From NCBI RefSeq assembly GCF_031426495.1, contig NZ_JANPLK010000077.1:135617-199616 (forward strand): 64,000 nucleotides of DNA, given 5' to 3'. The notes beneath the pieces were generated by a model. That model made no database searches and had not been told where the DNA came from. It saw nothing but the letters and a program-made list of their open reading frames with translations. Shown here piece after piece: positions 35,779 to 44,529 of this stretch. Every line of letters starts with the position of its first letter. The stretch's first letter is position 1. Source of the stretch: Gemmatimonas sp. Its GTDB lineage: Bacteria > Gemmatimonadota > Gemmatimonadetes > Gemmatimonadales > Gemmatimonadaceae. A program made the position numbers and the translations under genes.

Positions 35779-36656
35779 CAACGCGCGCGCGTCAGCGTCA
35801 ACGCCGCGGCCAGGTCATGACCGTGCTCACGTGGATCGCCGCCGCCGTCGCCGTGATCCCGCTCGTACTTATCCTCGCGCAACTGCTGCTGAATGGGCTC
35901 CTTCAACTCACGCCTACGTTCTTCACGCAGATGCCGTCGCCACCGGGCGTCCGTGGCGGTGGTGTTGCGAACGCGATCATAGGATCGATCATGCTCGTCG
36001 CCATTGCGATGTCGGTGGCCGTTCCGGTCGGTATCGGGGCGGGCTTGTATCTCGCCGAACACCGTCGCGGACGATTCGCGCTGGTCGTGCGATTGCTGGC
36101 CGATGTACTGAGTGGACTTCCATCCATCGTGCTCGGCATCTTTGCGTGGGAACTGATCGTCCGTCCATCCGGACATTTCTCGGCGTGGGCCGGCGGCATC
36201 GCCTTGGGGTTGCTTGTCCTGCCGCTCGTGACTATAGCCACCGAGGAGATGGTACGACTCGTGCCAGTCGCACTCACCGAAGCAGCCTTGGCGCTTGGCT
36301 TCTCGCGCTGGAGAACTGCGCTTGCCGTGGTACTGCGCACGGCGATGCCCGGTATCGTGACGGCCGTGCTGATCGCGATGTCGCGGGCGGCCGGCGAAAC
36401 CGCTCCACTGCTCTTCACCGCGTTCGGCAACCCGTTCTGGTCCGTCGATCCGTCTCGGCCAATCGCCGCGCTGCCGCTACAGATCTATTCCTACGCGCAG
36501 AGCCCCTACGACGAGTGGCGCGCACAAGCGTGGGCCGGCGCCTTGGTGTTGCTCATCCTCGTCACCATCATCAGCGTCGCGGGCCGCGCCGTCGTGGGCG
36601 CACGCGCCAAACTGTTGTCAGCGGTCACGCCGCGTGTGGGTCGCGTGGATGAGTGA
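35775..36656 (+). CDS. pstA: Phosphate ABC transporter permease PstA
   Basis: This 293-residue permease begins with an Arg-rich cytoplasmic stretch followed by six predicted membrane segments. SGLPSIVLGIFAWEL, EAALALGFSRWRTALAVVL and SRAAGETAPLLFTAFG are PstA signatures. The ATG at 35775 overlaps the pstC stop. A frame open upstream to 35727 runs inside pstC and was rejected. The end overlaps the first pstB by eight bases. Confidence 0.95.
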   Translation: MTTRARQRQRRGQVMTVLTWIAAAVAVIPLVLILAQLLLNGLLQLTPTFFTQMPSPPGVRGGGVANAIIGSIMLVAIAMSVAVPVGIGAGLYLAEHRRGRFALVVRLLADVLSGLPSIVLGIFAWELIVRPSGHFSAWAGGIALGLLVLPLVTIATEEMVRLVPVALTEAALALGFSRWRTALAVVLRTAMPGIVTAVLIAMSRAAGETAPLLFTAFGNPFWSVDPSRPIAALPLQIYSYAQSPYDEWRAQAWAGALVLLILVTIISVAGRAVVGARAKLLSAVTPRVGRVDE

Positions 36657-37437
36657 GCTGTCGCTCCCGGCCGTCGCCGCACCACCGGTACATCTCCGCA
36701 ACCTCTCGGCGGGCTTCGCCGATCGTGGCGTGCTGCGACAAATCACCGTCGATGCGCCGGCAGGCCGCGTGCTGGCCATCGTCGGTCCGTCCGGGTGCGG
36801 CAAGAGCACGGTGTTGCGATGCATCAATCGGCTGCACGAGCTCGACGAAGGCGCGTTCGTGAGTGGCGACGTGTCGATCGGCGCGTTCTCTGCTTATACA
36901 CCAAACGCCGACGTGATCGCCCTGCGCCGTCGCGTGGGTATGGTTTTTCAGCGGCCCACTCCCTTTGTCACGCTCTCTGTGTTCGACAACGTGGCCTCGG
37001 GACTGCGCGCTCAACGTCGCGGGTTGCCGCAGAGCGAGTTGGAAGGACTGGTGGAAGTCGCGTTGCAGCGCGCGGGACTCTGGCGCGAGGTCGTCGACCG
37101 ACTTTTCGGGTCGGCCATGGCATTGTCCGGCGGTCAACAGCAACGACTGTGCATTGCGCGCGCGCTGGCGGTGCAACCCGACGTGCTGCTGCTCGACGAG
37201 CCGACGGCGTCGCTCGATCCCATGGGCACCCAGCGTATCGAAGAGTTGCTGTACGATCTGCGCGATACCGTCACGGTCATCATGGTGACGCACAACATGC
37301 AGCAGGCGGCGCGCATCTCCGACGTCACAGCGTTTCTGCTCGATGGTCGGGTAGTGGAGTGTGCGCCGACCCGTCAGCTGTTCACGACGCCGGCCGACGC
37401 GCGCACCGAAGCGTATATCACCGGCCGGTTTGGATGA
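36649..37437 (+). CDS. pstB: Phosphate ABC transporter ATPase PstB, first copy
   Basis: This ATPase of about 262 residues has Walker A GPSGCGKST, the Q-loop MVFQRPTPF, signature LSGGQQQRL, Walker B LLLDEPTASLD and the H-loop VTHN. I use ATG 36649, which overlaps the pstA stop; a GTG 15 bases upstream is possible. It is immediately followed (ATGA overlap) by a second, complete pstB. The two copies are diverged but both keep all motifs, so they may form a heterodimer or serve different conditions. Confidence 0.93.
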   Translation: MSELSLPAVAAPPVHLRNLSAGFADRGVLRQITVDAPAGRVLAIVGPSGCGKSTVLRCINRLHELDEGAFVSGDVSIGAFSAYTPNADVIALRRRVGMVFQRPTPFVTLSVFDNVASGLRAQRRGLPQSELEGLVEVALQRAGLWREVVDRLFGSAMALSGGQQQRLCIARALAVQPDVLLLDEPTASLDPMGTQRIEELLYDLRDTVTVIMVTHNMQQAARISDVTAFLLDGRVVECAPTRQLFTTPADARTEAYITGRFG

Positions 37438-38210
37438 TCACCGACATCCACAGCCTTCCCGGTGCCGTGGTCCTCGAGCGCTTCTCCGCGTGGTTCGGCG
37501 CCGCGCCCGCGTTGCACAACGTCGACTTCGCGGTCCGTCCGCGGTCCGTCACCGCGCTCATCGGTCCGTCCGGGTCGGGCAAGAGCACGTTGTTGCGCGC
37601 CATCAACCGCCTCAACGATGAGCTGCCGGGCGCGCGTCATGCCGGACGACTCCTGCTCGACGGCGCCAATGTGTACGATCCTGCGGTCGACGTGAGTGAA
37701 CTGCGCCAGCGCGTTGGCATGGTGTTTCAACGGTCGAATCCGTTTCCACGTTCGGTCTTTGACAATGTGGCCTACGGCCCGCGCCTCAACACCGGCGCGA
37801 CCGGTCGCGCCCTCGACGACACCGTCGAAGACGCGCTGCGCCGCGCCGCGCTGTGGGACGAGGTCAAAGATCGACTGCACGACAACGCCCTCACGCTGTC
37901 CGGCGGACAACAGCAGCGGCTGTGCATCGCACGAGCGCTCGCCAATCGGCCGGCACTCTTGCTGCTCGACGAACCGACCAGCGCGCTCGATCCACAGGCT
38001 ACGCAGCGCATCGAAGAACTCCTGTACGACCTTCAGCAGGACCTCACCATCATCATCGTGACCCATAACCTGCATCAGGCCGCGCGCGTCTCCCGACGCA
38101 CGGCGCTACTGGTGGACGGCGTGCTGGTGGAAGACGCCGCCACCGATCAGCTGTTCACGCGTCCGGCCGATTCACGCACCGAGGCGTTCATCACAGGGAG
38201 GTTCGGCTGA
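37434..38210 (+). CDS. pstB: Phosphate ABC transporter ATPase PstB, second copy
   Basis: This 258-residue ATPase has Walker A GPSGSGKST, MVFQRSNPFP, LSGGQQQRL, LLLDEPTSALD and VTHN. The FQRSNPFPRSVFDNVAYG segment is closer to canonical PstB than the first copy's FQRPTPFVTLSVFDNVASG. Its ATG overlaps the first pstB stop, and its last base is shared with the phoU ATG. Tandem pstB genes are known in other phyla, but two fully intact copies back to back are worth noting. Confidence 0.93.
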   Translation: MITDIHSLPGAVVLERFSAWFGAAPALHNVDFAVRPRSVTALIGPSGSGKSTLLRAINRLNDELPGARHAGRLLLDGANVYDPAVDVSELRQRVGMVFQRSNPFPRSVFDNVAYGPRLNTGATGRALDDTVEDALRRAALWDEVKDRLHDNALTLSGGQQQRLCIARALANRPALLLLDEPTSALDPQATQRIEELLYDLQQDLTIIIVTHNLHQAARVSRRTALLVDGVLVEDAATDQLFTRPADSRTEAFITGRFG

Positions 38211-38923
38211 TGCGCAATGCCCCCGCCGGCTACCGACATTTCCACGACGAGCTCGCGCTACTGAAGCAGCGGCTGCTCGACATGTCCGAGCGTGCCGAAT
38301 CGTTGGTCGCGCTGGCGATTGAAGCGCTGCTCGAGCGCGACCGCGACAAGGCGATCGCCGTCATCGAGGCCGACGAGGAACTCGACCGACTCGAGGTGGA
38401 GGCGGAGAATCAGGCCATTGCCATGCTGGCTCTGCAGCAGCCGATGGCACGCGACCTCCGCTTTCTCATCGGGGCCATCAAGGTGTCCAGCGACCTCGAG
38501 CGCGTGGGCGATCACGCCGTGAATATCGCCCAGTGTGCGGTGCGCCTGGTCGATCAGCGCATGCCGGCGCCGGCGCTCCCTGCCCTCGCCGATATGGCTC
38601 GGCGGGCCCGCGCCATGCTCAGCGACGCGCTCGACGCGTTTATCCGCGGAGATGGCGCACTCGGCCGCGCCGTTGGCAAGGCGGATGACGACGTCGACGC
38701 GCAACACGAAGGCATCTTCCGCGCGCTGCTCGCCGACATGATGCGAGACCCGCAAACCATCGCCCCATCGCTCGAACTCCTGTTGGTGAGCCGGAATCTG
38801 GAGCGGGTGGCCGATCTGGCCACCAACATCGGGGAAGACGCCGTGTATCTTGCCGAGGGGAAGCAGATCCGTCATCGGTTCGACGAGGATGCCCCAACGC
38901 CCTCTTCCAGCGACTCGACATGA
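38210..38923 (+). CDS. phoU: Phosphate signalling protein PhoU
   Basis: This 237-residue helical protein has the repeated PhoU bundle: FHDELALLKQRLLDM and the metal-binding motif EADEELDRLE in the first half, and GDGALGRAVGKADDDVDAQ in the second. DLERVGDHAVNIA and NLERVADLATNI are the hallmark motifs. It links Pst activity to the PhoR kinase and limits phosphate uptake. It overlaps pstB and ppx in the same operon. Confidence 0.95.
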   Translation: MRNAPAGYRHFHDELALLKQRLLDMSERAESLVALAIEALLERDRDKAIAVIEADEELDRLEVEAENQAIAMLALQQPMARDLRFLIGAIKVSSDLERVGDHAVNIAQCAVRLVDQRMPAPALPALADMARRARAMLSDALDAFIRGDGALGRAVGKADDDVDAQHEGIFRALLADMMRDPQTIAPSLELLLVSRNLERVADLATNIGEDAVYLAEGKQIRHRFDEDAPTPSSSDST

Positions 38924-40515
38924 CGGCACCAAGCACGACCGCATCGACCGACATTCGCATCGCCGCGATCGACATCGGCTCCAACTCGGTCCGGCAGATC
39001 GTGGCGGACGTGTCCCCCAGCGGGCAGATCCGCGTCGTGGACGAGATGAAGGCGATGCCGCGGCTGGGAGAGGGACTCGAGGCCACCGGTTCGCTGTCGA
39101 CGACCGCGATCGATGCCGCCGTGACCGCGGTGCAGCGCATGGTGACGTTGGCCGGCCAGCTTGGTGCGGCCCGCATCGAAATCGTGGCCACCAGCGCCGT
39201 GCGTGATGCCGCCAACGGCGCCGACTTCACCGGGCAGGTCGAAGCGCGCACCGGCCGAAGCGTCCGCATTCTGAGTGGCGAGGAAGAAGCCCTGCTCTGC
39301 TTTCGCAGCGCACTGGCGCACTTCGAGTTGGGAGCCGGCCGCACGGTGGTGATGGACATCGGGGGCGGCTCGCTGGAACTCGTGCTGGCGAAAGACGGAC
39401 TCATCGAACGCGTGGCGTCGCTCCCGTTCGGCGCCGTCCGACTCACGGAACGCTTTCTTTCCCCCAAGGTGACACCGCGGCGCGTGCGCGCGCTGCGTGA
39501 GCATGTACGCGACGGCCTTCGCCGCTCGGTGCCGGTAAAGGATTGGCGAGGGGCCCAGGTGATCGGCTCGGGCGGTACGTTCACGAACCTTGCCGGCATC
39601 GTGTTGTCGCGACAGCACGTCGCGGTGCGCTCACCGCACGGGACGCGCGTGACGCGAGTAGAACTGGAGCACGTGCTTGATTGGCTGCAGCGACTCGAGT
39701 CACATGAACGTGCGCATGTGCCGGGACTGAATCCGGCGCGGGCCGACATCATTGTAGCCGGACTCGCGGTCGCCGCCGAGGTCTTATCGCGCTTTGACCC
39801 GCGCGATTTGTTGGCGTCGGCGTACGGCATTCGCGAAGGCCTGCTGCTGGAGGCCGCCCGCGTAACGCCCGTCGTGGCTGATCCCGGAGTGGCTCGCGAA
39901 CGTTCGGTGCGTGAGTTCGCCGAGCGCTGTCACTACGAAGAGCCGCACGCGCGTCAGGTGCAGGCGCTCTCGCTGCAGCTGTTCGACGCGCTCGCGCCGC
40001 GCCTCCAGCTGGGCGCCGACGATCGTCGGCTACTGGCCGACGCCGCGCTTCTGCATGACGTGGGCTACCACATCAACTACGAGAAGCACCACAAACATTC
40101 GTTTCATCTCATTTCGCATGCCGAACTCCTGGGCATGACGCCGGCCCAGCAGATCGTCGTCGCGCATGTGGCCCGCTACCATCGCGGCACGCCGCCGAGG
40201 ACGAAGCACCGCGGTTTCGCGCAGCTCGACCGCGCGGCGCGAGAACGCGTCGTCAAGCTGGCCGCGCTACTGCGCTTCGCCGATGGCATGGATCGCGGCC
40301 ACGTCGCCGCCGTCGGCGCTCTTCGTGTGAAGTTGACGAACGAGGCGTTGCGGGTGAGTGTGGTGGAAGCCGAGGGCGCCACCAACGTTCGCCTTGAGTG
40401 CTGGGGCGCGAGCCGCAAACGACAACTGCTCGAGGAAGTGTTGGGCCGACCGATCATTGTGGTGGCACCGGATGGCACCGAAATCAGTGCCGACGATGAC
40501 GGAGACGGCGAGTAG
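38920..40515 (+). CDS. ppx: Exopolyphosphatase (Ppx/GppA family) with HD-like C-terminus
   Basis: This 531-residue protein has a sugar-kinase/Hsp70-like N-terminal phosphatase domain (AAIDIGSNSVRQIVADV, TSAVRDAANG, VMDIGGGSLELVL). The helical C-terminal domain carries an HD motif (LLHDVGYHINYEKHHKHS). It releases phosphate from polyphosphate or acts on pppGpp. Its ATG overlaps the phoU stop, so phosphate signalling and polyphosphate breakdown are in one operon. It converges on ppk. Confidence 0.92.
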   Translation: MTAPSTTASTDIRIAAIDIGSNSVRQIVADVSPSGQIRVVDEMKAMPRLGEGLEATGSLSTTAIDAAVTAVQRMVTLAGQLGAARIEIVATSAVRDAANGADFTGQVEARTGRSVRILSGEEEALLCFRSALAHFELGAGRTVVMDIGGGSLELVLAKDGLIERVASLPFGAVRLTERFLSPKVTPRRVRALREHVRDGLRRSVPVKDWRGAQVIGSGGTFTNLAGIVLSRQHVAVRSPHGTRVTRVELEHVLDWLQRLESHERAHVPGLNPARADIIVAGLAVAAEVLSRFDPRDLLASAYGIREGLLLEAARVTPVVADPGVARERSVREFAERCHYEEPHARQVQALSLQLFDALAPRLQLGADDRRLLADAALLHDVGYHINYEKHHKHSFHLISHAELLGMTPAQQIVVAHVARYHRGTPPRTKHRGFAQLDRAARERVVKLAALLRFADGMDRGHVAAVGALRVKLTNEALRVSVVEAEGATNVRLECWGASRKRQLLEEVLGRPIIVVAPDGTEISADDDGDGE

Positions 40516-40534
40516 ACGCGCCGCCTCGCGCGTC
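40515..40534. terminator. Short hairpin between convergent ppx and ppk
   Basis: A 7-bp stem (40515-40521 with 40528-40534, GACGCGC type) has a six-base loop and starts at the last base of the ppx stop codon. There is no T-run. It may separate the two opposing transcripts. Confidence 0.4.
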
Positions 40535-40536
40535 GA

Positions 40537-42675
40537 TCAGTCCGACTCCGTCAAGTCCGACGCCTTTGTGCGCTTCCGCTTGGCCGCCGGCTTGCCCGCA
40601 CCCTTGGTATCCGCCGCCCCCCACGGGTCGCGCATCAGGGTCGCATGCGTGGCGCGCACGTCGGCGCCATCCGGCACGCGACGACGATACGTACCGTCGC
40701 CACCGAGCTCCCACGCCTGTCGGTTATCGGCCAGACACGTTTCGAGGACGAGATGCAATCGGCCGTGCCACGCTACGTCCTCGATCGGGGTCATGGCTTC
40801 CACACGGCGATCGAAGTTGCGAGGCATCCAGTCGGCGGAGCCGATGTAGTATTCCGGATTCCCTCCGTTGGAGAAGAACGTGATCCGCGAGTGCTCGAGA
40901 AAACGGCCGATAATACTGACCACGCGAATGCGATCGCTTACGCCACTGCGCTTCGGCAGCAGGCAGCAGATGCCACGCACGATCAGATCGATCTCCACCC
41001 CGGCTTGCGACGCGCGATACAACGCCGCAATGACTTCCGGATCGACCAGGGCATTCATCTTGGCGATGATGCGCCCGCCGCGCCCGGCCTTGGCATGCGC
41101 CGCTTCCCGCTCGATCAGTTCGAGCGTGCGCTTCCGCAGATTCGCCGGCGCCATGATGAGCCGGCGGTAGAACTTCTGCCGCGAGACACCGGTCAGTGAG
41201 TTGAACAGGTCGCTGGAATCGGCGCCGATCTGCGGATTGCAGGTGAAGAGGCCGATGTCGGTGTACAACCGCGCGGTCTTCGAGTTGTAGTTGCCGGTAC
41301 TGACATGCACGTAGCGCCGGATGCCGTCGGTGTCTCGACGTACCACCAACACCGTCTTCGCGTGTGTCTTGAGCCCCGGCAGTCCGTAGGCCACGTGGAT
41401 GCCGTAGCTTTCCATCGTGCGCGCGAACGTGATGTTGTTCTGCTCGTCGAAGCGCGCCTGCAGCTCGATGATCACCGCCACCTGCTTGCCTGCTTCGGCG
41501 GCCTCGGTGAGGGCCCGCACGATCGCGGTGTCGCCCGATGTACGGTACAACGTGAGCTTGATCGCGAGCACCTGCGGATCGCTCGACGCCGCTTCGAGGA
41601 ATGCTTCCACCGACGAACTGAACGACTCGTACGGGTGATGCACCAGCACGTCACGCTCGCGGATCACTTCAAAGATGTTGCGGCCATCGCGGAACGGTGC
41701 CGGGACCACTGGCGTGTACGGCGCATCGCGCAGTTCGGGCACGTCGATGCTGGCGATCTGCATCAGATCACCGAGCTCCAGCAAGTCGTCGCGATCGTGC
41801 ACATCGCGCGCACTGAGCGGCGCAACGAGCTGCGTCTCGCTTTCGCTGAGCTCTTCCAACAGCAACTGCCGCATGGACTGCGGCATGTCCCGCTGCACTT
41901 CCAGGCGTACCACCTCACCGAACCGGCGCTGAAAGACCTGCTGCTCGATCGTTTCCAAGAGGTCTTCCGGCTGGTCGATCTGGCCGAGGTCGAGATCCGA
42001 GTAGCGCGTAATGCGGAAGGTGAACCAGCGCTTCACCTCCATGCCCGGGAACAGCGTACCCAGATGTTCGCCGATCACTTCTTCCAGCGGCACGAAGCAG
42101 TGCTCACCCGCGCGCTCGATCGGCACCCAACGCGGGAGCGACCGCGGCACTTTCACGCGCGCAAAATGCTCCTTCCCACTCTCCGGATCGCCGATATCCA
42201 CCGCCAGGGAGAGCGACAGATTCGAGATGTACGGAAACGGATGACCAGGGTCCACGGCCAACGGTGTGAGGACCGGGAACACCTGCGATTCGAAATACGC
42301 ATGCAGGCGTTCACGCTCGTCGTCATCGAGCGACGCCATCGGCACCAGCTTGATGCCCCTCTCGTCGAGCGCCGGCAACACGAGCGCGTGCAACGCGTGA
42401 TGCCGACGCTGCAGCAACTCATGCACCCGCGTACGGATCGCCTCGAGCTGTTCCGGCGGCGACAACGGATCGGGCGGATACTGCGGCGCGCCCGACGTGA
42501 CCTTTCGGCGCAGTCCCGCGACGCGCACCATGTAGAACTCGTCCAGGTTCGTACTGAAGATCGCCAGGAACTTGAGGCGCTCCAGCAACGGTACGCGCGC
42601 GTCGAGCGCTTCTTCGAGCACGCGCGCATTGAAGTCAAGCCAACTGAGCTCGCGATTCAGATACGGCAGCGACAA
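40537..42675 (-). CDS. ppk: Polyphosphate kinase 1
   Basis: This enzyme polymerises the gamma-phosphate of ATP into polyphosphate. The order is YLNRELSWLDFNARVLEEA at the N-terminus, STNLDEFYMVR, and two phospholipase-D-like catalytic domains with GLKTHAKTVLVVRR, YVHVSTGNYN and GSADWMPRNFD. The start is uncertain: I use TTG at 42673-42675, giving MSLPYLNREL and about 712 residues, the usual size. The frame is open to 42825, but that region is the end of the pit gene. A CTG overlapping the pit stop is another option. It lies 61 bases downstream of pit, so a pit-ppk transcript is likely. Confidence 0.92.
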   Translation of the reverse strand: MSLPYLNRELSWLDFNARVLEEALDARVPLLERLKFLAIFSTNLDEFYMVRVAGLRRKVTSGAPQYPPDPLSPPEQLEAIRTRVHELLQRRHHALHALVLPALDERGIKLVPMASLDDDERERLHAYFESQVFPVLTPLAVDPGHPFPYISNLSLSLAVDIGDPESGKEHFARVKVPRSLPRWVPIERAGEHCFVPLEEVIGEHLGTLFPGMEVKRWFTFRITRYSDLDLGQIDQPEDLLETIEQQVFQRRFGEVVRLEVQRDMPQSMRQLLLEELSESETQLVAPLSARDVHDRDDLLELGDLMQIASIDVPELRDAPYTPVVPAPFRDGRNIFEVIRERDVLVHHPYESFSSSVEAFLEAASSDPQVLAIKLTLYRTSGDTAIVRALTEAAEAGKQVAVIIELQARFDEQNNITFARTMESYGIHVAYGLPGLKTHAKTVLVVRRDTDGIRRYVHVSTGNYNSKTARLYTDIGLFTCNPQIGADSSDLFNSLTGVSRQKFYRRLIMAPANLRKRTLELIEREAAHAKAGRGGRIIAKMNALVDPEVIAALYRASQAGVEIDLIVRGICCLLPKRSGVSDRIRVVSIIGRFLEHSRITFFSNGGNPEYYIGSADWMPRNFDRRVEAMTPIEDVAWHGRLHLVLETCLADNRQAWELGGDGTYRRRVPDGADVRATHATLMRDPWGAADTKGAGKPAAKRKRTKASDLTESD

Positions 42676-42736
42676 AGCGGTCGACGACGGGATAGCGGCG
42701 GTCCGGCGCGGCGTACCGCGGCGAACAGGTGGCGAA

Positions 42737-43774
42737 TCAGACAGGATGGATAGCCGCGAGCAGACGGTAGGAAATCGCGGCCATCGTCGCGGCCGCGGGA
42801 ATCGTGATGACCCACGCCCAGACAATGCGGCTCGCCAACCCCCAGCGTACCGCCGAGAGCCGCGTCGTGGCGCCGACGCCGACGATGGCGCCGGTGATCG
42901 TGTGCGTGGTGCTGACCGGAATCCCCAACCGCGTGGCCGTGAGGATGACGAGCGCTCCGCCGGTTTCGGCGCAAAAACCGCCGACCGGCTTCAGCTTCGT
43001 GATGCGCGTGCCCATGGTGTGCACGATACGCCAGCCACCCGACAAGGTGCCCAACGAGATACACGCGTAGGCCGCCAACTCTACCCACACCGGGATCGTC
43101 TTCAGATCCTCGACATAGAAGAAGTGCAACCAGCCCGTCTGCGTGGCAAAGGTCGCCTTCGACGCGACCAGCAAGGCGACGATGATACCCATCGTCTTCT
43201 GTGCATCGTTACTGCCGTGCGCCAACGACAGCAACGCGGAGCTGGTCAGCTGTGCCGCGCGGAAGAACTTGTCCACCCGAGCATTGGTCGCTTTCTGGAA
43301 CACGTTGAAGACGAGTACCATCAGGCCGAAGCCCATCAGCATACCGAGTGCCGGCGACAACACGATGGCCGCGAGGGTCTCGATCCACTTCGGTCCCCAA
43401 AGGAGTGCGGCGAATCCCGCTTTGGACACCGCGGCGCCCGCATACCCGCCGATGAGCGCGTGCGACGAGCTGGACGGAATGCCGAACCACCACGTAATCA
43501 GGTTCCAGATGATCGCGCCGAGCAACGCGGCAAGGATCACACTGGGATCGACGATCTTCATGTCGATGAAGCCGCCACCGAACGCCTTCGCAACGGCGGT
43601 GCCCGCGACGAACAAGGCTGCGAAGTTGAAAAAGGCCGCCCAGATGACCGCGGCGAGGGGGCTCAGCACGCGAGTGCCGACGATCGTGGCGATGGAATTC
43701 GCCGAGTCGTGGAACCCGTTGATATAGTCGAACGCCAGCGCCATCACCACGATGAACAGAACGAAGTAGACCAC
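42737..43774 (-). CDS. pit: Low-affinity inorganic phosphate transporter (PiT family)
   Basis: This 345-residue membrane protein has the two inverted PiT signatures: GFHDSANSIAT near the N-terminus and GSNDAQKTMG in the centre. About ten hydrophobic segments span the protein. The start is GTG, six bases after the DUF47 stop. PiT carriers import metal-phosphate with protons or sodium. Together with DUF47 they form a recognised pair. Being in a Pho-box-preceded operon is unusual for a low-affinity system. Confidence 0.93.
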   Translation of the reverse strand: MVYFVLFIVVMALAFDYINGFHDSANSIATIVGTRVLSPLAAVIWAAFFNFAALFVAGTAVAKAFGGGFIDMKIVDPSVILAALLGAIIWNLITWWFGIPSSSSHALIGGYAGAAVSKAGFAALLWGPKWIETLAAIVLSPALGMLMGFGLMVLVFNVFQKATNARVDKFFRAAQLTSSALLSLAHGSNDAQKTMGIIVALLVASKATFATQTGWLHFFYVEDLKTIPVWVELAAYACISLGTLSGGWRIVHTMGTRITKLKPVGGFCAETGGALVILTATRLGIPVSTTHTITGAIVGVGATTRLSAVRWGLASRIVWAWVITIPAAATMAAISYRLLAAIHPV

Positions 43775-43780
43775 GGATCG

Positions 43781-44392
43781 TCAGCTGTTCTTGAGGGCAA
43801 TGCTTTCGAGCACGTTCGACACATCTTCGCACTCGTCGATCGCATACTCCAGCGCGTCGAAAATCTCCTTCCACTTCAGGACTTCGATGGCCGGCTCCTC
43901 GTGCTCGAACAGCGCTCCGACCGACCGTGCGTAGAGCACATCGCCTTCCTCTTCGAGCTGTTTAATGATGCGGCCATGCTCCAGCATTTTCGCGCGCTTC
44001 GTGACATCCCCGACCGACGCGAGAATCACCGCGCTCGCGCGCACCAGGACGTCGGCCATCTCGACCCCGCCGCTGCGGGGCGCCGTAACCCGGAACATCA
44101 CCACGCGGCGGGCCGCGCCATTGATCAGATCAATCACGTTGTCCAGGCGCGTCGCCAGCACGTGGATATCTTCGCGGTCGAGCGGCGTGACGAAACTGGT
44201 GTCGATACGCTGGTTGATGAGATGGACAATGGAATCACCATCCGTTTCAACCTTCTTGATCTCCACCGCGATGCGCGCGGCGTCTAACGGGTTCTCCAAC
44301 AACGAGCGCAGCAGCGTCGACGCACTGCCCATGTATACGGCAAGCTGCCGGAAGTGATCGAAGAACGTTTCGTCTTTTGAGAAGAGCTTCAC
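43781..44392 (-). CDS. DUF47 / PhoU-like Pit accessory protein
   Basis: This 203-residue helical protein is of the DUF47 (PhoU-like, Pit accessory) family. Motifs include KKVETDGDSIVHLINQRIDTSFVTPLDREDI, here partly quoted as the metal-binding ETDGD and the TPLDREDI segment, and DNVIDLINGAA. It begins with GTG and precedes the PiT gene by six bases. Members of the family are thought to modulate PiT activity. A Pho-box-like repeat lies about 50 bases upstream. Confidence 0.9.
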   Translation of the reverse strand: MKLFSKDETFFDHFRQLAVYMGSASTLLRSLLENPLDAARIAVEIKKVETDGDSIVHLINQRIDTSFVTPLDREDIHVLATRLDNVIDLINGAARRVVMFRVTAPRSGGVEMADVLVRASAVILASVGDVTKRAKMLEHGRIIKQLEEEGDVLYARSVGALFEHEEPAIEVLKWKEIFDALEYAIDECEDVSNVLESIALKNS

Positions 44393-44441
44393 GGCTCGGA
44401 TGGCTGAAAGAGGTCTGACTGCCCACGGGTCACCATGCGCA

Positions 44442-44459
44442 CCGTAACAATTACGTCAC
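44442..44459 (-). promoter_or_regulatory. Candidate Pho box upstream of the DUF47-pit operon
   Basis: On the minus strand GTGAC and GTTAC cores are 11 bp apart (GTGACGT at 44459-44453, GTTACGG at 44448-44442). The orientation relative to the gene is the same as at the other three sites. It is the only non-coding stretch between the rhomboid end and the DUF47 start. Confidence 0.5.
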
Positions 44460-44529
44460 CGGTGCGAGAACGCCACGTGTGATGCCCATCGTTACACGAC
44501 GGAGACGCACTGCGCCGGAACCGAACGGT

